From Leeia oryzae DSM 17879 (GTDB taxonomy: Bacteria > Pseudomonadota > Gammaproteobacteria > Burkholderiales > Leeiaceae), in contig NZ_AQXU01000010.1 in assembly GCF_000376945.1 (NCBI RefSeq), positions 1-60,519 on the forward strand: a stretch of 60,519 bases of DNA, given 5' to 3'. The notes beneath the pieces are model-generated. The model did not search any database. It worked only from the letters and a program-made list of their open reading frames with translations, and was not told the DNA's origin. Shown one piece after another: positions 7,764-17,875 of this stretch (position 1 is its first letter; each line of letters begins with the position of its first letter). A program made the position numbers and the translations under genes.

Positions 7764-7811
7764 AACCACACAGCCCCCGTACCGGACATCCGGCACGGGG
7801 GCTGTGTGGTT
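7764..7811. terminator. Bidirectional terminator hairpin
   Basis: A perfect 17-bp stem (AACCACACAGCCCCCGT and its complement) has an inner CCGG-ACAT-CCGG cap. It separates the convergent binding-protein and NemA-like genes. The U-run is short (TTTT on the minus strand, weaker on the plus), so efficiency may come mainly from stem stability. Confidence 0.75.
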
Positions 7812-7842
7812 AACAGCTATGGGCTATGGCTAAAAAATCGCC

Positions 7843-8943
7843 TCAGGCAGACAATGCAGGGTAATCGCTATACCCTTCTGCACCGCCACCATACACGGTA
7901 TCAAAATTCACCGCGGCCAGCTCGGCGCCTGTCGCAAAGCGCTCTACCAGATCCGGGTTGGCAATGTACGGACGGCCAAAGGCCGCTGCATCAATGTAAC
8001 CCTTGCGGATGTTCTCTTCGGCTTTCTCGGCGGTATAAGCACCCGCACCGATAATCACGCCAGGATAACGCTTGCGCACCTCGGCACGGAAAGCCTCGGT
8101 ATAAGCTGGCGCACCCGCCCAGTCTGGTTCAGAGATATGCAAGTACGCCAGTTTGCGCTTGGCCAGTTCTTCTACCAGGTACAAGGCTGCTTCATCATTG
8201 CCGACATCGGTCAAACCGTTAAACACGCCCAGCGGAGAAATACGAATTCCCACATGGTCGGCATCCCATTCACCCACCACGGCATCCACCACTTCCAGTA
8301 CCAGGCGGGTCCGGTTCTCGATACTGCCGCCGTAGGCATCGGTACGATGGTTGGTGTCCGGTGTCAGGAACTGGTGCAGCAAATAACCATGCGCCGCATG
8401 GATTTCGACCAGGTCAAACCCGGCACGGCGGGCGTTATCGGTTGCTTTGCGGAAATCCTCCAGCAAATCGGCAATCTCGGCGGTTTCCATGGCACGCGGG
8501 GTGCTGGTTGGCGCACGCACCAGGCTACCGTCTTCCGCACGGATATTGGTGTTAGCCTCAGCCGCAATCGCAGATGGTGCCACCGGTGCTTCATTGCCCG
8601 GTTGCAGGCTGGTATGAGAAATCCGGCCGGTGTGCCACAGTTGCAGAGACATCAAACCACCCGCAGCATGTACGCTGTCGGTCACCGCTTTCCAAGCACG
8701 TACCTGTTCTTCGCTATAAATCCCCGGGGCGCCGGCATAGCCCTTGGCGGTTGGGGAAATATGCGTCGCTTCGGCCACAATCAGGCCGGCGCTGGCACGC
8801 TGGGTATAGTAAGGCACGGCCAGATCAGTCGGCACATCACCCGGCTCGCGGTTACGCAGGCGGGTCAGTGGCGCCATGGCCACACGGTTTTTCAGGGTCA
8901 CGGCACCCACTTTCAGCGGGGTCAGCAATTTATCCAGTTTCAT
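7843..8943 (-). CDS. nemA: Old yellow enzyme family alkene reductase, NemA-like
   Basis: 366-residue FMN-dependent (beta/alpha)8-barrel reductase that reduces activated alkenes and electrophiles such as N-ethylmaleimide with NAD(P)H. Visible signatures are [14 protein letters not shown] near the N-terminus, [11 protein letters not shown], the active-site [28 protein letters not shown], and [13 protein letters not shown] at the phosphate-binding end. The ATG at 8943 follows AGGAAAGGG; a longer frame to 8988 lacks support. Upstream lies an operator identical in its core to the one in front of the TetR gene. The gene symbol is by homology and context. Confidence 0.9.
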   Translation of the reverse strand: MKLDKLLTPLKVGAVTLKNRVAMAPLTRLRNREPGDVPTDLAVPYYTQRASAGLIVAEATHISPTAKGYAGAPGIYSEEQVRAWKAVTDSVHAAGGLMSLQLWHTGRISHTSLQPGNEAPVAPSAIAAEANTNIRAEDGSLVRAPTSTPRAMETAEIADLLEDFRKATDNARRAGFDLVEIHAAHGYLLHQFLTPDTNHRTDAYGGSIENRTRLVLEVVDAVVGEWDADHVGIRISPLGVFNGLTDVGNDEAALYLVEELAKRKLAYLHISEPDWAGAPAYTEAFRAEVRKRYPGVIIGAGAYTAEKAEENIRKGYIDAAAFGRPYIANPDLVERFATGAELAAVNFDTVYGGGAEGYSDYPALSA

Positions 8944-8992
8944 CAGTTTCCCTTTCCTGATATTCGGCATCACGCCAGATGACATCAAAAAG

Positions 8993-9022
8993 AATAGACC
9001 AGTCGTCTATAAACAGTTTCAA
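8993..9022 (-). promoter_or_regulatory. NemR-type operator and promoter of the NemA-like gene
   Basis: The 17-bp inverted repeat ATAGACCAGTCGTCTAT (8994-9010) has the same 15-bp core, TAGACCAGTCGTCTA, as the site at 9753-9767. On the minus strand TTGAAA (9017-9022) and TCTATT (8993-8998) form a -35/-10 pair with 18-bp spacing. The operator fills the spacer and overlaps the -10, so binding would exclude polymerase. Confidence 0.75.
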
Positions 9023-9138
9023 AAAAATCCCACCTTTCGATGGGACTTACAACATACGTCAAACAATCAACTCAAATGCTAAAAACTATTAGAAGCCTTC
9101 ATCAGGCATCCATCCACCCAACCACCAAAGACCAGCGC

Positions 9139-9738
9139 CTATTTGGTGGCCGGTGCAGCCAGCAGCATCTCGGTCTGCTGCATCGCAAATTCCAGCGGGG
9201 CCAGCGTCTGCTGCACCTTGTACAACAACGTCGCCCCTACCCACAAACTATACAACGACCGCGCGGTTTTCTCTGCGTCCAGCGCCAGAGACAAAGATCC
9301 GTCCGCCTGGCCGTCCAGAATCGTCACGCTCAGACGCTTCATCACCACGTCCATGCCTTCAGACAAGGCCTCCCGCATCGGCTCGGACAAATCAGACACT
9401 TCCGCCGCCAGTTTCACCGCCAGGCAAATCGGCGCAGAACAGGCGTGGTTATTCAGCCAGCCCGCAAAATACTTCAGCAAACGCTCTCGCGCCGTGCCCT
9501 CGCAACCCACAAACAGCTGCTTTAGCCGCTCGTCGTACTGTTCGAAATACCGCTCCAGCAGGTCAACCCCAAAGCCCTCTTTCGACTTGAAGTAATGGTA
9601 GAAAGAACCCTTGGGCACCCCCGCCGTCTGCAAAATCTCCGCAAGCCCCACCGCCGCAAACCCCTTACCCAGGATAATGCGCTCGGCTGTCGCCAGCAGA
9701 TGCTCGCGTGTATCGGTGTGATGCGTTGCTCGTGTCAT
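9139..9738 (-). CDS. nemR: TetR-family repressor, NemR-like
   Basis: 199-residue regulator. The N-terminal TetR HTH spans about residues 10-57 (REHLLATAERIILGKGFAAV, then SFYHYFKSKEGF). A C-terminal ligand domain contains ACSAPICLAVKLAAEVSDLSE. Escherichia coli NemR senses electrophiles and hypochlorous acid through a reactive cysteine, and the Cys in PICLAVKL is the best candidate here. It sits upstream of nemA in the same orientation. Two copies of one operator, in front of nemR and nemA, show autoregulation and control of nemA. The ATG at 9738 lies right at the predicted transcription start, so the message may be leaderless. Confidence 0.85.
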   Translation of the reverse strand: MTRATHHTDTREHLLATAERIILGKGFAAVGLAEILQTAGVPKGSFYHYFKSKEGFGVDLLERYFEQYDERLKQLFVGCEGTARERLLKYFAGWLNNHACSAPICLAVKLAAEVSDLSEPMREALSEGMDVVMKRLSVTILDGQADGSLSLALDAEKTARSLYSLWVGATLLYKVQQTLAPLEFAMQQTEMLLAAPATK

Positions 9739-9745
9739 GGGATGT

Positions 9746-9775
9746 ATATTATTAGACCAGTCGTCTAGTTGTCAA
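9746..9775 (-). promoter_or_regulatory. nemR promoter with embedded operator
   Basis: On the minus strand, TTGACA (9770-9775), an 18-bp spacer and TAATAT (9746-9751) form a strong sigma-70 promoter. The palindrome TAGACCAGTCGTCTA (9753-9767) lies entirely inside the spacer, a classical repressor position. The predicted transcription start falls at about 9738-9740, at the ATG itself. Confidence 0.8.
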
Positions 9776-9840
9776 ATACTTTTAAGAGTCACATGCTGGC
9801 AAACACCTGACCACACAAAAAATGCATGCAAATCAAAGCC

Positions 9841-9856
9841 ATGATGATATCATCAT
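9841..9856. promoter_or_regulatory. 16-bp perfect palindrome in the nemR-araC intergenic region
   Basis: ATGATGATATCATCAT is perfectly self-complementary. It lies about 85 bp beyond the nemR promoter and about 130 bp before the AraC-type start. It may be an operator for the AraC-type or another regulator; no matching copy was noticed elsewhere. Confidence 0.35.
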
Positions 9857-9988
9857 ACCCGTAGTCGCCCATTATCAGGGCAAACTACCACGAGTCCTTG
9901 CCATACAACCTTGAACCGCCAAACCATTTGCTTGGGCTTGACTCAATCGCTTTTGAGGCTGCTATCAACTCTTCGAGTGACACTACTG

Positions 9989-10813
9989 ATGAAACTCAAC
10001 CGTGAAGATGCCTTTACCCTGACAAGCAGCAGGTTAAATGGCACAGAACTTGTAGATGCAAACTCAAACCATTCATTCGGACGGCACACGCATGACCAGT
10101 TTGGTATTGGCCTGATCAGTAAAGGTGCGCAACAGTCATGGAGTGGCAGAGGCCTTGTTGAGGCGTGTGCGGGAGATTTGATCACTGTTAACCCCGGCGA
10201 AGTCCATGACGGGAAGCCTGTCAGTGATGGCGGGCGAAGCTGGCAAATGATCTATTTTGACCCCTTGCTGATCCAGCAATTAGGAGACGTGAGCAGTAGC
10301 GGCAAAAATCTCCCCATCGAATTTACACAGCCCGTCGTGAGACGCCCGGATGCCGCGATCACCTTTCGAAAGTTATATATTGCGCTCAATACAAAGTATC
10401 CAGATAACAGCGATCTGAATACGGAAGCCTTGCTACTGACGCTACTGGACAAATTGACGGATGATTCGCAGGAACAGACCCGCAAGACAGACATGACCTT
10501 CAACATGTCAGAAATCATTTCAAAATTGAGTGACGAATCCATTTTCAATCATGCATTAGCCGATCTGGCAGAGATGTGCAGCATGAGCCGCTTCCAGTTT
10601 TTACGCGCCTTTAAAAAGACCACAGGGCTGACACCACACGCATTTCTGTTGCAGAAAAGGCTTCAAAAAGCGAAGACGGATATTCGCTCAGGCAAGCCTT
10701 TGATTGAAACCGCCATCAATTCAGGCTTCTCGGATCAAAGTCACATGACAAGAATATTTGTACGCACGTTTGGATATTCGCCTGGCCAATATCTGAAACT
10801 GGTCCACAGCTAG
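9989..10813 (+). CDS. AraC-family transcriptional regulator
   Basis: 274-residue regulator. The N-terminal cupin-like effector domain (SFGRHTHDQFGIGLISKG, then AGDLITVNPGEVHDG) is typical of AraC proteins sensing small molecules. The C-terminal pair of HTH motifs runs from about residue 175 (LADLAEMCSMSRFQFLRAFK, then AINSGFSDQSHMTRIFVRTF and GYSPGQY). I used the ATG at 9989 because the upstream extension (a TTG start at 9911) has no family similarity; the ribosome binding site is weak either way. A LysE-type exporter follows 89 bp downstream in the same direction, a common pairing. Base composition is lower in G+C than neighbours, suggesting possible acquisition with the exporter. Confidence 0.85.
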   Translation: MKLNREDAFTLTSSRLNGTELVDANSNHSFGRHTHDQFGIGLISKGAQQSWSGRGLVEACAGDLITVNPGEVHDGKPVSDGGRSWQMIYFDPLLIQQLGDVSSSGKNLPIEFTQPVVRRPDAAITFRKLYIALNTKYPDNSDLNTEALLLTLLDKLTDDSQEQTRKTDMTFNMSEIISKLSDESIFNHALADLAEMCSMSRFQFLRAFKKTTGLTPHAFLLQKRLQKAKTDIRSGKPLIETAINSGFSDQSHMTRIFVRTFGYSPGQYLKLVHS

Positions 10814-10902
10814 CCAGAGAATACAGCCTGCAATTTCATTCAAGACGCAGCCAAGTACAAAGGTCACAATCGGAGTCAGTTTTCAACCTATAGGGACTCC
10901 AC

Positions 10903-11520
10903 ATGAACTCCACATTCATCATTACCGCACTCATCATTGTTGCCACGCCAGGGACAGGGGCAATTTACACATTGGCGGCAGGCTTGGCAGGCGGTTACCG
11001 AAGCAGCCTCATTGCTGCCCTTGGTTGTACCTTAGGCGCATTACCTCATTTAATTGCAGCCATCAGCGGTATTGCAACCATTTTCCATACCAGTAATGTC
11101 GCATTCCAGTTACTGAAATGGCTAGGTGTCCTCTATTTGCTGTATATGGCCGTCATGATGCTAAAGGATAAATCTGGCATCACCATCCATGGTCAACCAG
11201 CAAAACAAGACGCAAGAAAAATGATTGTCGATGCCGTTCTGATTAACCTGCTTAACCCCAAGTTATCTCTCTTCTTCTTCGCCTTTTTGCCGCAGTTTAT
11301 TGACCCGCAATCGTCCAGTGCGCTCAAAGACATGCTGTTGCTCAGTAGCATCTTTCTGCTGCTGACATTCATTGTATTTAGCCTCTATGGCATTTTGTCT
11401 GCCGCTTTACGCAAGCACCTGATCTCCAACATGACACTTCAAAAGTACATGCGCATGGGCTTTGGTGTCAGTTTCGCTGGATTAGCCCTTAAACTCGCGT
11501 TTGTCAGTGCTCACAAATAA
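10903..11520 (+). CDS. LysE/RhtB-family amino acid exporter
   Basis: 205-residue inner-membrane exporter with about six hydrophobic segments. The LysE/RhtB opening (IIVATPGTGAIYTLAAGLAG) is present, and the conserved LLNPKLSLFFFAFLPQF motif lies near residues 112-128. TAGGGACTCCAC just upstream gives a plausible ribosome binding site. It is presumably controlled by the preceding AraC-type regulator and exports an amino acid or related metabolite. A strong terminator lies about 75 bp downstream. Confidence 0.88.
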   Translation: MNSTFIITALIIVATPGTGAIYTLAAGLAGGYRSSLIAALGCTLGALPHLIAAISGIATIFHTSNVAFQLLKWLGVLYLLYMAVMMLKDKSGITIHGQPAKQDARKMIVDAVLINLLNPKLSLFFFAFLPQFIDPQSSSALKDMLLLSSIFLLLTFIVFSLYGILSAALRKHLISNMTLQKYMRMGFGVSFAGLALKLAFVSAHK

Positions 11521-11593
11521 ATATCCAGCGGGAAAGAACACAGATCACAACTGCGCGATAGAGTTTCTCCACAAGGCAGCTTTCAAAGATGAA

Positions 11594-11627
11594 AAAACCC
11601 CGCAAGGCTTTCGTCTTGCGGGGTTTT
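11594..11627. terminator. Bidirectional intrinsic terminator between lysE-type gene and lysS
   Basis: A 13-bp stem AAAACCCCGCAAG / CTTGCGGGGTTTT with an 8-base loop has flanking A and T runs, so it can stop both the plus-strand exporter transcript and the minus-strand lysS transcript. Confidence 0.9.
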
Positions 11628-11647
11628 ATGTCCATCCAACCCGATGC

Positions 11648-13159
11648 TTATTCTGGACGCATCTGCGGGAACAGAATCACGTCACGGATCGCGGCTGCAT
11701 CAGTCAGCAGCATCACCAGACGGTCGATACCAATACCACAACCGCCGGTCGGTGGCAGGCCGTGTTCCAGGGCGCGGACGTAGTCGGCGTCAAAGTGCAT
11801 GGCTTCGTCGTCGCCAGCGTCTTTTTGTGCAACCTGTTGCATGAAGCGGTCGGCTTGGTCTTCCGGGTCGTTCAACTCGGAGTAACCGTTGGCCAGTTCG
11901 CGGCCCACTACAAACAGTTCAAAACGCTCGGTAATGCCTGGCTGGGTGTCAGAGGCACGCGCCAGTGGTGATACTTCGGCCGGGTAGTCGACAATGAAGG
12001 TCGGGTTCCACAGCTGGCCTTCGGCCACTTCTTCGAACAGCGACAATTGCAGACCGCCAATACCATCGGTCAGCACCGGTTTGCCGCCGGCACGGACGAT
12101 CTCGGCTTTCAGCCAGGCGCGGTCGTGCAGTTGTTCGTCGGTGTAGTGCGGGTTGTATTTCTTGATGGCTTCCACAATGGTCAGACGGTCGAAGTGAGAC
12201 AAATCTACCGGCTTGCCCTGATACTGGATGTGGGTTGTGCCACAGACTTTACGCGCCACGCTCTGGATGATGCCTTCGGTCATTTCCATCATGCGGTGGT
12301 AATCTGCATACGCCTCGTAGAATTCCATCATGGTGAATTCCGGATTGTGGCGGGTACTCATGCCTTCGTTCCGGAAGTTACGGTTGATCTCGAACACGCG
12401 CTCCATACCGCCCACGACTAGGCGTTTCAGGTACAGTTCTGGCGCAATACGCAGGTACAACGGCATGTCCAGCGCGTTGTGATGGGTCACAAACGGCTTG
12501 GCGGTTGCCCCACCCGGGATCGGGTGCATCATCGGGGTTTCGACTTCCAGGTATTCTTCGTTCACCATGTAGTCACGCACGCCCTGAATGATGCGGGAGC
12601 GGTTTACAAAGGTGGTGCGGGAGTAGTCGTTGGAAATCAGGTCCAGATAGCGCTGACGGTAAGCTTGCTCGGTATCGGCCAGACCGTGGAATTTCTCTGG
12701 CAGCGGGCGCAGCGCTTTGGTCAGCAGGCGCAGTTCGGTTACCTTGACAGACAGCTCGCCGGTTTTAGTTTTGAACAGCGTGCCTTTGGCCGCCAGAATG
12801 TCACCCAGATCCCAGTGCTTGAAGTCACCCAGCACGTCGGCACCCACGTTATCGATACCGATAAACAGCTGGATACGGCCACTCATGTCTTGCAGGGTGG
12901 CAAACGCGGCTTTACCCATCACACGCTTGAGCATCATGCGGCCGGCAACGGCGACTTCGATGACTTCGGCTTCCAGCGCTTCGTTGTCTTTCTCGCCATG
13001 GGCAGCGTGCAGCTTGCCGGCGTAGTGGGCACGTTTGAAGTCGTTCGGGAAGGCCGGGCCCTTTTGGCGCAGCTCGTTCAGCTTCTGGCGGCGCTCGGCA
13101 ATGATCTGGTTGTCATCGACGTGTGCGTTGGTATCTGGCGTTTGGTTTTCTGCGGTCAT
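11648..13159 (-). CDS. lysS: Lysyl-tRNA synthetase, class II
   Basis: 503-residue cytoplasmic enzyme that charges tRNA-Lys, full family length. The N-terminal OB-fold anticodon-binding domain covers about residues 60-150 ([20 protein letters not shown]). The class II catalytic core follows with motif 1 ([20 protein letters not shown]), motif 2 ([21 protein letters not shown]) and motif 3 near the C-terminus ([11 protein letters not shown]). The first residues MTAENQ look natural, and the start lies 17 bp after the ivy-like stop. It is the last gene of a minus-strand group with prfB and the Ivy-like gene; the terminator at 11594-11627 closes it. Confidence 0.97.
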   Translation of the reverse strand: MTAENQTPDTNAHVDDNQIIAERRQKLNELRQKGPAFPNDFKRAHYAGKLHAAHGEKDNEALEAEVIEVAVAGRMMLKRVMGKAAFATLQDMSGRIQLFIGIDNVGADVLGDFKHWDLGDILAAKGTLFKTKTGELSVKVTELRLLTKALRPLPEKFHGLADTEQAYRQRYLDLISNDYSRTTFVNRSRIIQGVRDYMVNEEYLEVETPMMHPIPGGATAKPFVTHHNALDMPLYLRIAPELYLKRLVVGGMERVFEINRNFRNEGMSTRHNPEFTMMEFYEAYADYHRMMEMTEGIIQSVARKVCGTTHIQYQGKPVDLSHFDRLTIVEAIKKYNPHYTDEQLHDRAWLKAEIVRAGGKPVLTDGIGGLQLSLFEEVAEGQLWNPTFIVDYPAEVSPLARASDTQPGITERFELFVVGRELANGYSELNDPEDQADRFMQQVAQKDAGDDEAMHFDADYVRALEHGLPPTGGCGIGIDRLVMLLTDAAAIRDVILFPQMRPE

Positions 13160-13176
13160 GTTACGCTTTCTTAAAA

Positions 13177-13638
13177 TCAGTGTGCTTCTGCAAATTCAAA
13201 TAAATGGCTTGCCATATAGGTCTGTATCGCATCGTCTGGCTGACCTAGCCAGTGAATCTCGGTGTTGTGCTGCTTGTCGGTGCGGAACGCGCCCCAGGCC
13301 TTGCCGCTGTTCACGTCAAACAGCATCAGGTAACGCTCGCCGTCACAGTCACCCGGCTTGCAGCCTTCGTACAATACGTACATGCGGCTGTTAAAGCTGG
13401 TCAGCTCTGACGGGCGCTGCTGGCCAAAGCCGGCCAGCCAGTCGTGCGCGGCCAATTCGTCGGCAAAGGTGGTTTGCCAGGCGGCTTTGACATCCGTCTG
13501 GCGGCTGGCGGCCTTGCCAGGCGTGCCACCATAGCTGCGGAAAGCCGCGGGCCAATCGGCCGGGTTACTGCCGTGGGTGCCATGGGCAAACACGGTTTGC
13601 GTCAGCAACAGGGCAGCGGTGACAAGCAGTTTTTTCAT
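13177..13638 (-). CDS. Ivy-family periplasmic lysozyme inhibitor
   Basis: 153-residue secreted protein. The N-terminal signal peptide [18 protein letters not shown] is followed by the mature HGTHGS. The Ivy hallmark is the disulphide-closed loop CKPGDC (Escherichia coli Ivy has CKPHDC) inside [20 protein letters not shown], which plugs the active site of C-type lysozymes. It starts 3 bp from the prfB stop and is followed closely by lysS, an unusual position for an envelope defence gene. Besides blocking host lysozyme, Ivy proteins have been proposed to restrain endogenous lytic transglycosylases. Confidence 0.85.
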   Translation of the reverse strand: MKKLLVTAALLLTQTVFAHGTHGSNPADWPAAFRSYGGTPGKAASRQTDVKAAWQTTFADELAAHDWLAGFGQQRPSELTSFNSRMYVLYEGCKPGDCDGERYLMLFDVNSGKAWGAFRTDKQHNTEIHWLGQPDDAIQTYMASHLFEFAEAH

Positions 13639-13641
13639 GGC

Positions 13642-14746
13642 TTATACACCTTGTTTCAGGCTGGCTTCAATGAAGATATCCAGGTCGCCATCCATGACGC
13701 CCTTGATGTTCCCCACCTCAACGTTGGTACGCAAATCCTTGATACGGCTCTGGTCGAACACGTAAGAACGGATCTGATGCCCCCAGCCGATGTCGGACTT
13801 GCCGGCTTCCAGCGCCTGTTTCTCTTCGTTGCGCTTGCGCAGCTCCAGTTCGTACAGCTTGGCTTTCAGCATGCTCATGGCTTCGGCACGGTTCTTGTGC
13901 TGTGAGCGGTCGTTCTGGCACTGCACCACGATATTGGTCGGCAAGTGCGTAATCCGGATCGCGGAGTCGGTCTTGTTAATGTGCTGGCCACCCGCGCCAG
14001 AGGCACGGTAGGTATCCACCCGCAAGTCCGCCGGGTTGATCTCGATCTCGATGGTGTCGTCGACTTCCGGGTACACAAACACAGACGCAAACGAAGTATG
14101 ACGACGGGCGTTAGAGTCATACGGCGATACGCGCACCAGGCGGTGAACGCCGGTTTCGGTACGCAGCAGGCCGTAGGCGTATTCGCCGGTCAGCTTCAGG
14201 CTGACGCTGGAAATACCGGCCACTTCGCCTTCGGACTCTTCCAGTACTTCGACAGTAAAGCCTTTGCGCTCGCCATAACGGGTGTACATGCGGTACAGCA
14301 TGCCGGCCCAGTCCTGGGCCTCTGTACCACCTGCACCAGACTGGATGTCGATAAAGCAGTTGTTCGGGTCTTGCGGATGGTTGAACATCCGGCGGAATTC
14401 GAGTTTCTCGATCTCGGCCTGGGCAATGGCAATATCGGCCTGCACGGCTTCAACGGTCTCGGGGTCTTCTTCTTCGCGCGCCAGTTCAAACAGGTCAGTA
14501 GCGTCTTTCAGGCGTTGATCCACGTCACGGATGACGACGACCACGTTTTCCAGGGATTTTTTCTCGCGCCCGAGTTCTTGCGCTTTTTCAGGGGTATTCC
14601 AGATCGCTGCGTCTTCCAGCAGACGGTCTACTTCTTCCAGACGTTCTACTTTCTGGTCGTAGTCAAAGATACCCCCTGAGCGACGTGGTGCGCTCGGCCA
14701 GATCGGCCAGGTTGTTCTGAATGGCGTTCAGAAATTCGGCTTCCAT
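13642..14746 (-). CDS. prfB: Peptide chain release factor 2 (programmed +1 frameshift)
   Basis: RF2 reads UGA and UAA stops. The gene is split: 27 codons from the ATG at 14746 ([20 protein letters not shown]) end at an in-frame TGA (14663-14665). A +1 shift that skips base 14665 then continues to 13642, giving 367 residues. The catalytic GGQ is present ([14 protein letters not shown]). The UGA-reading tripeptide region reads SPYDS where the textbook sequence is SPFDS. AGAGGAAA precedes the start; the ATG at 14749 is an alternative. It is followed by the Ivy-like gene and lysS. Synthesis is autoregulated, since low RF2 favours the shift. Confidence 0.96.
14662..14677 (-). promoter_or_regulatory. 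RF2 programmed +1 frameshift site
   Basis: On the minus strand the sequence is AGG GGG TAT CTT TGA C, identical to the classical RF2 site. It comprises an internal Shine-Dalgarno-like AGGGGG three bases before the CTT slip codon, then a UGA followed by C, a poor termination context. Confidence 0.97.
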
Positions 14747-14815
14747 CATTTTCCTCTAGGGTGGCGCACTAAATTGCGCACACCATTAACTGTAGATTAG
14801 ACATGCAAACCCTTG

Positions 14816-14821
14816 ATTATA
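14816..14821 (-). promoter_or_regulatory. Probable prfB promoter (-10 element)
   Basis: A perfect TATAAT on the minus strand lies about 70 bp before the prfB start and after the kinase stop. The -35 position (about 14839-14844) is weak. The predicted leader of about 60 nt contains a small GCGCA/TGCGC stem before the ribosome binding site. Confidence 0.55.
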
Positions 14822-14878
14822 CACGAGAGTAAGCCGCGAATTGACAGCTGCCACGGAATTTTGTTGGATGCCTGCGAC

Positions 14879-17875
14879 TTAAGCCGGTGGCACCGTCTGG
14901 CTGCTGGCGGCAGCCTCATGCCCGTCGAGGTGAACGTATCTGGACAATACGCCATACAGTGCATCGGCAGAGATGGGTTTGGGGATGAAATCGTTCATGC
15001 CGGCCGCCATGCAGGCATCTACATCTTCCTTCATCACGTTGGCGGTCAGCGCGACGATCGGCAGCGCATGAAACCCGTCCAGCCGCAGCTGGCGCGTGGC
15101 CTCATAGCCGTCCATCACCGGCATCTGTACATCCATCAGCACCAGGTCAAACGAATGGCTCATGACCTGCTGCACGGCCTCCAGCCCGTTGGCTGCATGC
15201 GTCACCGAGCAGTTAAACCGTTGCAGCAGACGTTTGGCCACCAAGGCATTGACTGCGTTGTCTTCTACCAGCAGCACATTCAGCTTTAACGGCGCGGCAT
15301 CGGTTCCCTGCGGCAAGTGGACGGGTGCTTCCTGTACTGCTTTTGCGGCGTCCAGTGCAATATCAAAGTAAAACTCCGATCCTTTGCCTGCTTCACTGTC
15401 TACCTGCAACTGGCCGCCCATCATGTGCACCAGCCGCGACGAAATCGCCAGCCCCAGCCCCGTACCGCCATACCGCCGGGTGGTAGAAGCATCTGCCTGG
15501 GTAAACCGCTGAAACAACCGGGTCTTGGCTTCTGGCCCAATACCGATGCCACTGTCCGTCACCGCAAAGAAGAACCGCTGCTTGCCGTCGGCAACCTGTA
15601 TGGCACGCAAGCTCAGCTTCACAAAGCCCTGATGCGTGAACTTGATGGCATTCCCCAACAGGTTGAGCAGCACTTGCCGCAAGCGGCCGGAGTCTGCCAT
15701 CACCCACTTGGGAATGGGTTCGGTAATGTCAAAAGTAAAGTCCAGCTGCTTTTCGTGCGCGCGGGGCTGCAACAGGCTCATGACACTGTGGCAAAGCTGC
15801 AGCAGGTCCACCGCATGCAAATCCAGTTGCAAACGTCCGGCCTCGATTTTGGAGTAATCCAGAATATCGTTCAGAATCGCCAGCAAGGCGCTACCAGAAT
15901 CATAAATGGTATCGACATACTGCCGCTGCACGGTATCGAGGGAGGTATCTTTCAGCAGTTGCGCCATCCCCAGCACACCATTCATCGGGGTGCGGATTTC
16001 GTGGCTCATGGTGGCCAGAAACTCGCTCTTGGCCCGGGTAGCGGCTTCGGCACTTTCCTTGGCCTGAATCAGCGCCTGTTCCTCTGCCTTGCGTACCGAC
16101 AAATCAAACCAGGTGGCCAGAAACACCTCATGTTCATAGCCGGGCAAACGCAATGCAATGACCATTACCTCGCAAGGAAACTCAGTACCGTCAATACGCC
16201 GGCGTATCCATTCAAAGCGGGTTTGCCGCTTGCGTCGCAAATTGAGCACGTTTTCCTGGTGCGCCTCTGCCACGGGCTTGCCACCCGCCTGCACTGGTGC
16301 AGAAAACTCGCTCATGGGGTGCCCCAGCACCTGATCCCGGCGGGTTGCGCGCAGCATGTCCAGTGCTGCGCGGTTACAATCCAGAATCCCGCCGTTTTCC
16401 GAGTGCAGCAAGTGGGCATTGGGAGACTGGTCAAACATGGCCCTGAAGCGTGCCTCTCCCTGCAAACGCTCGGTCACGTCCATCATCAGCCAGACTTCAC
16501 CAAAGGCCCACTCGCAGTAGGTAAACTCCACATCCCGGATCGCACCATCCAAACGTCGCAGCTTGGTGGTAAAGCTGGTCGACACATCATGGTTGAGCTT
16601 GAGCCGCTCGAACGGATCATTCGCGGCAATTCCGCTGCTGTCTTCCAGCAGCCGGTCCCAGTCTTCCGTGCGGGTGATTTCGTTGCGGTTGTAGCCGGTA
16701 ATCGCGGCCGCGGCAGCATTTAACCGTAGTACACCGTTTTCGATCACCAGCGCACCAATCGGCATGCTTTCCACAATCAGCCGGAAACGGGCTTCGCTTT
16801 CCTGCAGCGAGTTGGTCATTTTTCTGGCCAGCACCAGCGCCGCCTGACGGGTTCTTAACGACACAAACAGCAGCAGGCTCAGCAGTACCGTGATGATGAC
16901 GCCCACCGCAAAGGTCAGAATGGTACTGCTTAAACTGAAGTATCCGCGGATCGAGGGTTGTGCACTCATCTGCACTCGCCAGACCCGCCCACCCACATCC
17001 AGATGCAGGGTTTTGCTATAGGCACGCTCTGCCAGATAACCAGCATCGGCCTCAATCTCTGTGGCTGCACGTGCCTGATCTGCTTCAAAGATCATCTCGG
17101 GCTTGGCAGACACCACATCAAACACTTCGATGTCCACATCTTTGGCTGATTCGGCATAGATATCGTGGAAAATGGCATCCGCCAGAATCGGCATGTACAC
17201 CCAGCCAATCAGGGCTTCCTGCCGCTGACTGGCTGTCTGGATCGACATGCCGAGGTGATACACCGGTAACAGATACAGAAAACCCGGCCCCTGGCGCTGC
17301 TTTTGTACCAGATGCACCGGAGCCGTCATGGTGGCACGGTTTTTCAGAACTGCCAGATTCGCTGCCGCCAGCCGGTTGGCTTCTGTGGCAATGTTGTAAC
17401 CCAGCGCATTGGCGTTGATCGTCAGCGGTTCTATATGATCGATAATATAAAAAGGGCTGGTTCCGTTGTCTGCAGGGTGAATATTGAACGCAATGCCGGT
17501 ATCTTTGCGGGCCGTGGCGATAAAATCGGGAATCTGTTCGCGCGTTAACCGGCGAATGAACCCCAGCCCGAGCGCACCGGGGAAATTATTATCAAAGGTA
17601 GATGTCTGGATATACTCGCGAAAATCCGGCGTAGAAACCCGGTCTTTCAGGGAAAACAACCCGCGCGCACCTTGCAGGCCCAGCGCATAACGCTGCAAGC
17701 GGTCTCGAATGCGGGCTTCAATACGATCCGTCTGCTGCGTAAAATAAGCCTCTGCCTCGTGTTTTTGTTGGGCATGGACATAATAGGCAGCGCCACTACT
17801 GGCCATCAGCCCTATCAGCACGACCGATAACACCATCAACCGCCCGGACCACCCCAGTCTGGGCAGACTTTCCAT
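14879..17875 (-). CDS. CHASE-domain hybrid sensor histidine kinase
   Basis: 998-residue membrane sensor. Approximate order: membrane segment 10-32; periplasmic CHASE-type sensor 45-270; membrane segment 317-340; PAS 360-470; PAS 475-595; HisKA 615-680 with the phospho-accepting His625 ([13 protein letters not shown]); HATPase 725-840 with N box [16 protein letters not shown] and GGTGLGLAI; receiver domain 865-980 with Asp915 ([13 protein letters not shown]). An upstream TTG at 17980 with AGGAAG nearby would add 35 residues; I prefer the ATG because the added part has no family character. No HPt domain or partner response regulator is encoded nearby, so the phosphorelay output must be elsewhere. 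Confidence 0.9.
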   Translation of the reverse strand: MESLPRLGWSGRLMVLSVVLIGLMASSGAAYYVHAQQKHEAEAYFTQQTDRIEARIRDRLQRYALGLQGARGLFSLKDRVSTPDFREYIQTSTFDNNFPGALGLGFIRRLTREQIPDFIATARKDTGIAFNIHPADNGTSPFYIIDHIEPLTINANALGYNIATEANRLAAANLAVLKNRATMTAPVHLVQKQRQGPGFLYLLPVYHLGMSIQTASQRQEALIGWVYMPILADAIFHDIYAESAKDVDIEVFDVVSAKPEMIFEADQARAATEIEADAGYLAERAYSKTLHLDVGGRVWRVQMSAQPSIRGYFSLSSTILTFAVGVIITVLLSLLLFVSLRTRQAALVLARKMTNSLQESEARFRLIVESMPIGALVIENGVLRLNAAAAAITGYNRNEITRTEDWDRLLEDSSGIAANDPFERLKLNHDVSTSFTTKLRRLDGAIRDVEFTYCEWAFGEVWLMMDVTERLQGEARFRAMFDQSPNAHLLHSENGGILDCNRAALDMLRATRRDQVLGHPMSEFSAPVQAGGKPVAEAHQENVLNLRRKRQTRFEWIRRRIDGTEFPCEVMVIALRLPGYEHEVFLATWFDLSVRKAEEQALIQAKESAEAATRAKSEFLATMSHEIRTPMNGVLGMAQLLKDTSLDTVQRQYVDTIYDSGSALLAILNDILDYSKIEAGRLQLDLHAVDLLQLCHSVMSLLQPRAHEKQLDFTFDITEPIPKWVMADSGRLRQVLLNLLGNAIKFTHQGFVKLSLRAIQVADGKQRFFFAVTDSGIGIGPEAKTRLFQRFTQADASTTRRYGGTGLGLAISSRLVHMMGGQLQVDSEAGKGSEFYFDIALDAAKAVQEAPVHLPQGTDAAPLKLNVLLVEDNAVNALVAKRLLQRFNCSVTHAANGLEAVQQVMSHSFDLVLMDVQMPVMDGYEATRQLRLDGFHALPIVALTANVMKEDVDACMAAGMNDFIPKPISADALYGVLSRYVHLDGHEAAASSQTVPPA

